Source: Siphonodentalium dalli
Lineage: Eukaryota; Mollusca; Scaphopoda; Gadilida; Siphonodentaliidae
DNA length: 64,000 nt
Direction: 5' to 3'
Assembly: GCA_032622095.1 (NCBI GenBank)
Contig: CP136066.1
Span: 96,803,319-96,867,318 of the forward strand
Positions 54,095 through 64,000 of this stretch are shown one piece after another. The notes under the pieces are model-generated. The model ran no database searches. It saw nothing but the letters and a program-made list of their open reading frames with translations, and had not been told where the DNA came from. Every line of letters starts with the position of its first letter. The stretch's first letter is position 1. Position numbers and translations under genes: made by a program.

Positions 54095-56985
54095 CTTCCC
54101 TCTGATTGTGAATGATTGGGTCCATCTCATAGTAAATTATGATGGGCCCATAGTAATAGCCCCATACAGACTCAAAGTTGAAGAAAAAACATATATCCAT
54201 GTCAGCATCTCTGTCCCTGGTGTCCCAGGAATTGGTGTCTCACTCCCAGAGCTCTAGTATATTTTATTAAAGGGATATCTCCTGCACAGATATATACCAT
54301 TTCCATGGCCATAAAAAGGGAATTAAGGGTTACTACTATCTAACTTACCCATAAATTATTGGCATGACCTGGTGTATCAACTAGCAACACAAGAGGAGCA
54401 TTGGGCTAATTTTAACCTGTTTTAATTAGCCTGAGTACTCAACAGTCAACTGTGAGTGTGTGTTCAACAAGGATAATCCCTAATTACATATTATCAGCAT
54501 CCATCTATCCAAAGAATTTATGTCTCCTTCCCGGAACTCTAGTAATTTTTTGTATGATGTTTTTTAATGTATTATTGCAAAGATTTGGGCCCTTACTATG
54601 GTCATATACTATAGCATGCATGTGGTGTCACTGCATGAGGGCTTGCTTACCTCATATGGTTTACTTATTGACTTAAATCAGAGGAAATAACCCTATTTTC
54701 ATATTATCAGCATCCCTGTCAAAAAAGATTGGTGTCTCATTCCTGGAGCTTTGGTGTCTCAGTCCTCGAGCTCTAGTTATTTTTATTACACAAATCTATA
54801 GTATTGCCATGGTCATATAGTTCCACCGAGGGCTTGCTTCCCTCATATGGTGTGCCTGTATACTCGAAAATTGAGGAAAATCAAAGTCGCCCCGACTAAT
54901 ACAGAATAACTAATATATACTGAAGATATTATAATGCTATCACGAGTCGCTCCAACTAAAACAGAAGGTGATACTATTGCGAGTCAGCCATTTTGATAAA
55001 GAAGTTGGGCTAGCTCCCTACCCATCCAAACCAATGAAACCAAGAGGTGATATGTCAATAGGAGTTAATGCTAAGTTATGGAGAAACCTATTTATTCACC
55101 AGGGGTGTTTAGTTACCTATAACCATGAATTGCGCATAAGCGCAATGATTGCACTGAAGCGAAATTATTTGCGCTTAAGCGCAATTAATTGCACTTAAGC
55201 ACAATTGATTACGCTCAAGTGTTAAGTGCAATTGATTGTGCTTAAGCACAATTAATTATTAAATGTGAATTGGGCCTCCCATACACTTAAGCATAAATCA
55301 AATTCCAGATCTAAAAACTCCCCTGGGGCTGAAATGATGGGCGGGGGGGGGGGGGGTTTCATATTTATTATTTATTTGCAAATATTTGCACTTAAGCATA
55401 AATCATTTGCACTCAAGTACAAATATGCGTCTAACAATTAAATACCAAACTTGCTCTCCCTTACTTCCCTCTGATTGTGACTGATTTGAGTCAATCTCAT
55501 AGTATATTATCATGGGCCCAAAGTAGTAGCCCCATACAGACTCAATAGTTGAAGAAAATTTCTGTCCCTGGTGTCCTAATAAGTGCCTCACTCCCAGAGC
55601 TGTAGTATATTTTATTAAAGGGACATCTCCTGCACAGATATATACCATTTCCAATTTTCCATGGCCATAAATAGACAATTAGGGCTTAAGCGTAAATAAA
55701 TGATAAATGTGAAAATGCTTGAGAAATGAGGGTAAATAAAATATACTTAAGTGTAGATCAATTATACCTAAATGTAAATTAGTTATGCTTATACATAAAT
55801 AATCACACTCCCATAGAGCTCCCCTCAAGCTGAAATTGATGCAACCACATATATTGTCTGCATATCAGTAGAATCTTTCAATGGCAGATATTATATACCG
55901 GGGGGGGGGGGGGGTGATACGAAATTTACAGGAAGGTATTTCGGGGTGGGTGACCCATGCAAATGTTTTACTTTGAGCACTTATTTGACATTTGTAACAG
56001 TTTAAAACTCATTTTGAGTATTTATAACAACAAAAACACCATACGTATGGTACTGGGACCTCATATGGCCCTTAGTGCAGTGGAGATGACATTAATCTAT
56101 GTCTTTTTGCATATGGGACGGTGGGGTGAAAAAATTCCTTCACCACACTTCCCTCTGATTGTGAATGATTTGAGTCAATCTCATAGTATATTATCATGGG
56201 CCCAAAGTAGTAGTCCCATACAGACTCAATAGTTGAAGCATTTCTGTCCCTGGTGTCCTAATAAGTGCCTCACTCCCAGAGCTGTAGTATATTTTATTAA
56301 AGGGACATCTCCTGCATAGATATATACCATTTCCATGGCCGTAAATAGGCAATTAGGGGTTACTGGGGGTTTGCTTCCCTCATATATGGTGTACTTATTG
56401 ACTTGAAATAGGGGGAAAACCCCTATTTTCATAATATCAGCATCCCTGTCCCCAAGAATTTGTGTCTCCATCCCTGAGATATAGTATTTTTATAAAAGAG
56501 ACATATCCTGCACAGATCTATACCATTCCCATGGTCATAAAACATCTTGGGGTTACTGGGGGATTGTTTCCATCATATGGTGGGTCTATATAAACTTTAT
56601 TGATGTGTTTAGGCCTGTGCCATTTGAAATTAATTCATGGGGGAATCAATGTTTTGAGCTAAAGTGTAAATAAATAATAAATGTGAAAATGCTTGAGGAA
56701 TGAGGGTAAATAAAATATGCTTAAGTGTAGATCAATTATACCTAAATGTAAATTAGTTATGCTTATACATAAATAATTACACTCCCATAGAGCTCCCCTC
56801 AATCTGAAATTGATGCAACCACATATATTGTCTGCATACCAGTAGAATCTTACAATGGCAGATATTATATATTATATACCGGGGGGGGGGGGGGGGGGGG
56901 CCTTAGTGCAGTGGAGATGACATTAATCTATGTCTTTTTGCATATGGGACGGTGGGGTGAAAACATTCCTTCACCACACTGTTAC
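54095..56985. repeat. Complex repeat domain, several copies of shared blocks
   Basis: The block CTTCCCTCTGATTGTGAATG ... GCACAGATATATACCATTTC is at 54095-54310, 55465-55680 and 56148-56345. A second block (TCATATTATCAGCATCCCTG) is at 54640-54820 and 56365-56570, with further AflII-type palindromes at 55128-55260, 55375-55430, 55690-55800 and 56655-56770. G-runs lie at 55344-55357, 55901-55914 and 56881-56900. 55690-56150 is duplicated at 56655-56985, but the second copy lacks about 155 bp right after its G-run. No gene. Confidence 0.75.
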
Positions 56986-57789
56986 AAAAGAACCTTCCAG
57001 AAACGTAAAACTTAAATAAATAAACTTGCCTTGATGTCGCTAATGCATAGATCATTGTGTGAATGGAAAATGAGCGAGCAACTGACATTAAATGTCACTA
57101 TCAACGGATAGAAAGTATCTGACTATCAATGGGTAAAAAATATCTGTCATCAGTGCATCAAGCCAATCAGTGAATTATTTGCTTGTCTATCAACTAAGAT
57201 GATCTCTGGCAAGACCTAAAGTATCCAAGTCTGATAGAGTGATGTGACTATGTTTATTTCCATCAAAACAGCTTCTGAAACAGGTTAAACTGTTATTTGA
57301 ACTAAATGAGATAGATCATTCCCAGTCATATGAGTAATATCAGTACAGCTTTATTAAGTTTTGAACCAAATTTAGTGAAATTTGGGAGGTGGGTGTGAAC
57401 AAATTGGGAGTAAAAAACATTGGTTTTGCAGGTTTGGTGGTGATGGGTCCCTGAAAATGCCAGATGCAAAAAAAAATTCATTCCTTCCTGCAAATTTTTT
57501 ACTACCCCCATCCCCCTGCTCCACCTACAATCTTTGCATCAGCTTATACCGAGGTAAAATAGCCGAAGAACCCAATCATGCTAATTTATTGTGCTACATA
57601 AATCATATATGCTAAGCATAGTCAGTTAATAAATGTTAACACATCCTCCAATAAAGGGGTTTCAGTTTTTAATTTTCCAACAATTGGAAAGATATAGGTA
57701 CCAGTTGAAAACAATTTCCAGAGTATATGCAAAGTTAATGCACATTTACTGATATAAGCTAATTATGATAAAACAATTCAATTAAGCTT
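56986..57789. other. No gene seen
   Basis: Ordinary AT-rich sequence without repeat ends. Confidence 0.4.
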
Positions 57790-57792
57790 TAA

Positions 57793-58443
57793 GGTAGCAA
57801 TACACGATTTCCAGCAATTTTGCCAACCTGGGAGGGGGGTACTGTACTTCAAATCAATGCTAAGCCATTATCGTTGGCATATATCCAATCAAGCATGTTT
57901 TAATTTCGACAGAAATTTTAGGTGTAATCATTTAAATGTACTTTTGGTTCTTCGTACAATATGTCATTGAGTTATGCCCCTTGGTTTGCACACACGAACC
58001 GCTCAATTTTACCCATTTTTTCACTCAAATTGGCCATTTTCTACCCAAAAACAGACCATGATAGAGCGAATGTCAATAAATAAGATTCTTCCACCTGATA
58101 GAGCTATGATAGAGCTGAGAAATATTTGAAATAGAAAAAAAGTTATCGTATCAATTTGAAAAAAAAGTCTTGCGAGCCCAGATGACAGAATTCAGGGGAG
58201 AGAAATCGGGCTATTTTCCTGTAACCAATAACACAGAGTTGGCCTTCACTGAATACGAAAACCCTGTTGCGTATCCAAATTTTTCACTTTTTTGAGAACT
58301 TTCCCAGTTTTGTAAAATAAATAAACCTTCAAACCAGTAACGACACAGTTAACACAGACTACACTGGCCGTTATGCCCCCCCCAGATACTTATATTTCTA
58401 TTTTTCAGACCCCCTACAACCTGTGAAATCGTGTACTTCTACC
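57793..58443. mobile_element. TAA-flanked TIR element (651 bp)
   Basis: TIR GGTAGCAATACACGATTTC (left) and GGTAGAAGTACACGATTTC (right, complement). TAA outside both ends (57790-57792 and 58444-58446). It resembles the 7514-8160 element in terminus, length and duplication. Confidence 0.65.
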
Positions 58444-58541
58444 TAAGCATAAATATATTGCTCTGAAGTATCATTGTATTATGGTAAATCATAATTCAGT
58501 TACCCTTAAACGCCATTGTTTGTTTTACCTCTCTCACCTTG

Positions 58542-58814
58542 GATAAAATGGTATGACATAAATGGTATCAGTGTGTGGAGCCTTCCCCTATTAGTTGACT
58601 CAAAGACTGAGATACTACTATGTCAAAGGTTTCAACTTGAGCGGAATTCTGAAAGAGCATGTCTGAACTTTGTGTGAGTGAATTGTGCTTCAGTCTAATT
58701 CATGAGAATGGATTACTCTTATTAAGCGAACCATTATTTCGCTTAAGACAGCCAAGGGTATAATAAGTGACGGCATTGCCCACACTGATACCATTTATGT
58801 CATACCATTTTATC
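58542..58814. mobile_element. Small TIR element (273 bp)
   Basis: About 34-bp inverted ends, GATAAAATGGTATGACATAA (left) and the complement at 58781-58814. Interior without coding. Confidence 0.75.
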
Positions 58815-59841
58815 AGCTAACACTGGTCAATGTGAATTCGGGTCCCACATACTCTAGGAATACACACACCGCTGCACACTGTGGGTCAAATATAGACAAA
58901 TTTTGACAAAAATCAGCTCAAATAAGGTTGAAAACAGACATTTCTCTAAATATCAGTCATGTGACAAATGTTCAGGTTGCTACATGTACCAATTATTATT
59001 GTTGCAACACATGCCGAAATAAATTTATGAACTAAAAAGATCTTAAATCAGTTTGAAAATAAGCATAAGTCTAGTAGATCTGAAATTTTGAAATGGCTGA
59101 AACCCAAACATGGCTGATGAATCTTAAATACAAGAAAATATCTAGGGTTATGTTAATTAGCCTTGATAATAGTGCAAGGTTACCTCTAAAGTGCACATAA
59201 TTTATCTGATCATTGTGCGAGTATAAACAAAAGTTTTACTTTTTTCAACATATAATGAATTTCCCTTTCAAAATATAGTCCATATATCAATGTATATGGA
59301 TTTCTATGTGTTTTTTCCCTTTCAAAATTCATGTGAACTCTATTATATTCTGATTTATATGCAACTGTGCATGGATGCACTGGAAGCCCTTGTGGCAGAT
59401 ATTTTTGTATCTGTATTTCTGACATGGGGGATGTCCTAGGCATTGATTGAACCATAATTTGTGTGAATAAATGGTTGCTATGGCTCCCTAATGTTCTCGT
59501 CTTGTGGGTAGAGTTTGAAAAATCTTCAAAAATGAGGTCCTGTCCCATCATGTATGGTCATAGAATGGTGCACTGGACCTAAATCATGAATATGTTAGAT
59601 TAACACAACTGATAGTTGTTTTAAATACTACTTCCTGGTCACAAATGCTTGAAACATATGTTTTGTGTCCATGCTTTAAACCAGCAAGGACCATGACTGG
59701 TAAATATAATGTTTAATTAGGTGAATAGCTATTGGACTCACAGAGAGTGATAATTTGATGGATTTCACAAGTCGCAGTATCAGTATAATAAGTTGTGAAC
59801 TTGTGAGGCAGATGTTGGGTTAAATTAGCCAAGTTATACAT
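58815..59841. other. No gene seen
   Basis: An open minus-strand frame near 59210-59551 has no recognisable domain. No repeat ends found. Confidence 0.35.
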
Positions 59842-59955
59842 TAATGCCCTAAGTAATCGACCTCTTAACCAAAGCAGAAGTATGGGTAACATTTCAGGAT
59901 TTAGTCAGAAATGTGGCTTGTTGCCATTCATCAGAAAGCTCTCCCCGAGATTCAC
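59842..59955 (+). repeat. Half copy of palindromic MITE family B
   Basis: ATGCCCTAAGTAATCGACC ... TTCATCAGAAAGCTCTCC. The second arm is missing. Confidence 0.65.
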
Positions 59956-60430
59956 TACCTTTATACATTTCTATTTTCAGACTATATTAATGATGGAGAA
60001 CGAGAGATGTGGTTAACTCATCAGGACAAATCATTAGAATGTAATAATGTGAGACTGTGAGTACCATAATGATAAGCATAAATGATTATTGTATTTTGCA
60101 TGCAGATCTTTAGTAACATCAACAATCAGCACTGACTGGTACAATGTACATGTAGCTGTATATGTAGCCATAAATCAATGACTTTTGGGATAAAAACATA
60201 TTTCTATATAATCTACTTTTGTTGATATATTTAAGAGATTAAACTACTAACTAATACCAATATTAGTGATAATGACTTTTTTTGGTGAAAAAATTTGACT
60301 TTTTTATATTAATCCCAGAGACTACAATTATCTGCTGAAGTAAAAATATATGATGTGGTATATAGACTGTTTTTACTTTTGTCACATTCTCAGGGTCAAA
60401 GTATCATGATTATAGAATATATTCTTCAGT
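59956..60430. other. No gene seen
   Basis: AT-rich spacer. Confidence 0.4.
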
Positions 60431-60727
60431 CATATTTAAATTTGTGCAGTACATTGTACTATTTTTCGCTAGTGTGCATTTATTATTCACATGTGTATAG
60501 CTAAATCATGGTTAGATATTTTAAGTTGAATTTCTTCTAAAATATAAACATATATATTCCAGACTGAAGGAATTTTTGTCAAGATGATCTTTAATATGCA
60601 CAAGTATTTTCAGCGATAATGAAGAACTGAAATTGTCATCATATACAAAAATATTTGTAAGTTTAGAAGTTGCTCAGAATTTAAAATAGAGCGAAACATA
60701 GTACTGCACAAATTCAAATATGAGTAT
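60431..60727. mobile_element. Inverted-repeat element family E, copy 2
   Basis: ATATTTAAATTTGTGCAGTA and ACTATTTTTCGCT on the left, with complements AGCGAAACATAGTACTGCAC and AAATTCAAATATGAG on the right. Diverged relative of 34038-34561. Confidence 0.55.
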
Positions 60728-61879
60728 TTGTATACAATTGATATACAGGGGATCCTAGTAGTTCAGTCAGTATTGGGCATGAATAAGGAATCAGAATTCC
60801 TAAATGAAAAGATGTGTACTAGTATTTAAATATCGTACATGTATATGGTACATGTATATTTATTCCAAAAATATATAGCATATTTAATTTGTAGTAGACA
60901 ATTATATCATCTCAGCCATAGAGCTTTCTCTTCCAGAATCATTCCGATAACCAAGATGGACACAGTTTAAATTGAAAAGCACAGTATGACATCATTTGAA
61001 CTAACCATTGCTTGATCTGCATGTTAATCAGGAATGAGATTTTCTTCATGGCATTGCTGAGAAAGTGCATCGAACATAGCAATATATCTTTTTCAATATC
61101 ATTGTCATTATTGTGTTACTTCACAAAACTGCTGGTAACATTGTAAGAATGTAATGATTGTACATGTGGCAATTCGCTAAATTCAAGTGTGTTTAATGAA
61201 CTGCAGTTGTGCAATTACTTGGAGTCTTGTCCTTCCAGCCATATCTGCATCTCTCTCTCCATTAGAACCTATAATAGAACGATAACAATATTTTATGTTA
61301 TAGAAACCAACATCACTATATAAAGGAGACTGGTGCTGCCTAACTCATGGAGTGTGTGACTCACTGGAATTGGCGTCAAGTTTTGGATAGCAGATCTTGA
61401 ATGTTAGTAACCAGAAAAAGTGAATAGTTTCAGTCGAGGCCAACAAACAGTGCAAAAGACAATAACTTTCAGTTTAGTTTAATTGTTATTCTCATTAAAA
61501 TTATAAAATAACAATTCTTGTAATATCAATCCACCAGCAATGTTATATATTAAGGTTGGCAAAATTGTAAAGTTTGATGTCTAATCTATACTGGCCTTTA
61601 GTGAAGAATTGAATATGAGGTCACTCTCCCTCAGACAATTTTTTTTACAACAAAAGACATTTTATGAAACTTGTTTTGATAACATGATTATATAAGTGCA
61701 GTTATCATCAAAACATGAAAGAAACATATATGCTGTCTCATATATTCATCCCTAGATATTGAATCAAATAAAATACATGTGCCACTGCCAAATAAATTGT
61801 GTTCTAAACATCGTAATATTTTTGTCCCACAATATATATTTCTAGTGACGGAAATGTCTGTTGAGTGGTGCCTTTTAAC
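60728..61879. other. No gene seen
   Basis: No supported exon or repeat boundary. Confidence 0.4.
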
Positions 61880-62047
61880 TTCTTAACCAAAGCAGAATTA
61901 TGGGTAACTTTTCAGGATTTAGTCGGAAATATGGCTTGTTGCCATTCATCGGAAAGCTCTCCCGAGAGCCATATTTCCGACTAAATCATGAAAAGTTACC
62001 CATAATTCTGCTTTGGTTAAGAGGTCGATTACTGAGGGCATTACTGT
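61880..62047. mobile_element. Palindromic MITE family B, copy 3
   Basis: Near-perfect foldback with AAGCAGAATTATGGGTAAC in each arm. The right end reads CGATTACTGAGGGCATTACTG. The left terminus is partly lost. Confidence 0.7.
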
Positions 62048-62560
62048 ATGTCTATTATTCATTTGGAGGGAATTCAGGATACACCAACAGATAGAAAATA
62101 TCCTAAGGGAACTACTTGTCACTTAGTATTTAGTAAAGAACCTTTGACAAGCTAAGCTGTAGATATAAACTACATCAGTTATAACAAAAAAATGTTTCAA
62201 ATGTCCGCTCTCAGAATTCTAATGTACATGTATGTACAGTTGTACCTGTCAATATTCTAGTGGTGCAATCCTCAAACCATGCTGACACCCATCGGTCTCA
62301 ATCATTCTTTCATTCCTTCTATTCATATTCTGTGCTTGGACTGGGCTACAAGTGCATGAACAACTGATCTGAAATATAAGAAAAGTTGATTTAATTTTTG
62401 GTTTAACATGAAACGGCATACATTTTTAAATACTTTTCTGTCAGAAAAGAATATCTATAACATCATTGGAATATTGAATAAAGAATGGGCATCATATAAG
62501 ATGACATATGATATGGTGTGAGATGTGCTGCAATTGGTTTGGAAGAAAAATTCATTTTGT
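62048..62560. other. No gene seen
   Basis: AT-rich spacer. Confidence 0.4.
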
Positions 62561-63180
62561 CCATTTTGAGTTTTTGACCATCAGCCATGATTTTGGCCGA
62601 ATAACCAAAAAATGACTCGATCTCATCCATGACAAATTTCACAATGATCTGACAAAAGATGCGACCTGTAACCCTGGCCAAAGGATTTAGTCATGCAAAG
62701 AGTAAAATCCAAGATGGCTGCCAGCGGCCATGATTTTTGGCCGAACGACCCCACTAATGTAGCCGAATGACCCCAAAATTACTCATTCCCCATCTCCATG
62801 TCAATATTAACATCCGTGACAAATTTCATGATGATCCAACCAAAGGTACGACCTGTAGGCTGTGCCAGAGAATTTAGTCATGCAAACAGTAAAATCTAAG
62901 ATGGCTGCCAGTAGCCATTTTTTTGGCTGAATGACCCCAAATTACTCGTTCGCATCTACATGTCATTGTTAACATCCGTGACAAATTTCATGATAATCAG
63001 AAGAACAGTACGACCTGTAGCCCGTGCTAATGGATTGAATATTGAAATCCAAGATGGTCGCTGGCGGCCATGTTTTTTTTCTTCAGAATGACCCCAAAAT
63101 GAACGGTTCTGGTCTAAATGTTGATATCAACAGCTATGTCAAATTTCATAATGATCCGACCACAAGTAGCACCTGTAGCC
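62561..63180. repeat. Tandem repeat of about 180-190 bp, 3-4 units
   Basis: Each unit has GACAAATTTCAT-type, a 'cgacctgta' block, AAATCCAAGATGGCTGCC and a GGCCATG...TTTGGC block. An inverted unit lies at 63530-63722. Confidence 0.7.
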
Positions 63181-63185
63181 TGTAT

Positions 63186-63512
63186 TGTTGACGAATCACA
63201 CACACACATACGCACACACAGACGACAAAGCCATGGCAATAGCTCAAACTTTACAAAGTAAAGTTCAGCTAATAAAACAAATGGTTGGGTTAGTCTTAAC
63301 TAACATATATGTGAGCCAGAGAGGCCCATTTCACATTTATTCTTCAGGGCGAAAACTATACCTGTGTTTCTGGTAATAAACGGTCATTGAAAAATATGGG
63401 TGGCCCAGGTGGGAAGGTGGTGTTTTCATTTTTAGCTCAACTTTACTTTGTAAAGTTTTAGCTATTGCCATGGCTTGGTATCGTCGTCTGTTTGTGTGTG
63501 ACTCGTCAACAA
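63186..63512. repeat. Inverted pair around a unique centre
   Basis: CAGACGACAAAGCCATGGCA and TTTACAAAGTAAAGTT (63186-63272) recur inverted at 63433-63512. With the flanking tandem units this forms a large inverted structure from 62561 to 63722. Confidence 0.65.
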
Positions 63513-63756
63513 TTTCCTCTAGCACGGGCTACAGGTCGTACCTTTGGTCATTATAAAATTGGATCATTATAAAATTTGTCATAGCTGTTGGCATTGACAT
63601 GTAGATGGGAACGAGTCATTTTGGGGTCATTCGGCAAAAAACATGGCCACCAGCAGCCATCTTGGATTTTACTCTTTGCATGACTAAATCCTTTGGCACG
63701 GGCTACAGGTCGTAACCCTTTTATGACTGGAGCCATGCTGGTTCAGCATTAATGAT

Positions 63757-63911
63757 CCTGTGCCAGTGCATTCTATTATATATGGAGCCTCGAATATATA
63801 AGAGAATGCACTGGCTTACAAGGTCAAGGTAAATATTGTTAAGCCAATGAATTCTCTTAAATATAAGAGAATGCATTAATTCTCTTAAATATAAGAGAAT
63901 GCATTGGAACA
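63757..63911. repeat. Foldback repeat family D, copies at the right edge
   Basis: CCTGTGCCAGTGCATTCT, ATATAAGAGAATGCACTGGC and ATATAAGAGAATGCATTGG arms. The same family as in 15644-15924 and 23106-23150. Confidence 0.65.
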
Positions 63912-64000
63912 GGGTTTTCACAAAATTTCAAGATGCAGTCATGAAAGGGTTAACCCGAAGAAATTCACCTTGATAGTTGAAGTTTTGGACATCTTACTTC

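Noticed and set aside
1-64000. tRNA or rRNA genes
   Set aside because: I scanned for T-arm-like GGTTCGAATCC and cloverleaf spacing and found nothing convincing.

Overview
The window is eukaryotic, nuclear and animal-like. Coding density is low, exons are short and split by GT-AG introns, and the sequence is AT-rich and saturated with DNA transposons, LINE, Penelope and LTR relics, microsatellites and minisatellites. The repeat types (tandem runs beginning 'ggccataactct...', ends reading 'agctcacctgagac', foldback MITEs) and the protein families (THAP, CXC, DDE integrase-core, zinc-ribbon genes) suggest a marine invertebrate, possibly a lophotrochozoan. I cannot name the species. No bacterial-style operon, tRNA, rRNA or CRISPR array was seen.

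The best-supported host-type genes are these. (1) The first coding exon of an acidic Ser/Pro/Glu-rich protein on the minus strand (361-895), continuing off the left edge. (2) A plus-strand gene of the animal integrase-core (DDE) family with exons at 17932-18106 and 18810-19689. (3) A minus-strand gene assembled here from six exons between 32713 and 22154. All splice phases agree, the total is exactly 1203 nt (400 codons plus stop), and it begins with a double zinc ribbon. It converges on the integrase gene. (4) A CXC (tesmin-type, nine-cysteine) exon at 53000-53303, whose probable next exon is interrupted by a 128-bp hAT-type MITE. Weaker or broken coding units are a THAP-domain relic (32895-33240), a SAP-domain ORF (35463-35173, minus), a PHD-finger plus coiled-coil ORF (36357-35830, minus) inside a MULE-like transposon, and a 181-codon ORF (12812-13357) carried by a TIR element with TAA duplications.

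Region by region: 1-6 kb holds the left-edge gene, its promoter and a 3.46-kb TIR element. 6-16 kb holds several TIR elements (TAA-, hAT-, MULE- and TTAA-type) and a LINE 3' fragment. 16-20 kb holds TTAA-type MITEs and the integrase gene. 20-33 kb holds the six-exon gene, whose long introns are filled with a Penelope-like relic, GATG/GATA minisatellites and mollusc-like tandem repeats. 33-38 kb holds the THAP relic, palindromic MITEs, the SAP ORF, the PHD-bearing MULE and a deleted Gypsy element with a tRNA-Leu primer-binding site. 38-47 kb holds long-TIR elements, tandem duplications, an RT fragment and a 0.66-kb array of a 21-bp repeat. 48-50.5 kb is a decayed EN-RT LINE. 51-64 kb holds another MULE-like element, the CXC exon, a complex repeat domain with AflII-type palindromes and G-runs, and several foldback families.

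The genes do not form a pathway. The coherent story is transposon biology: repeated insertion into promoters, exons and introns, with target-site duplications still readable for many elements. The most novel candidate is the six-exon zinc-ribbon gene with its convergent integrase-core neighbour, which may be a domesticated or transposon-derived pair.
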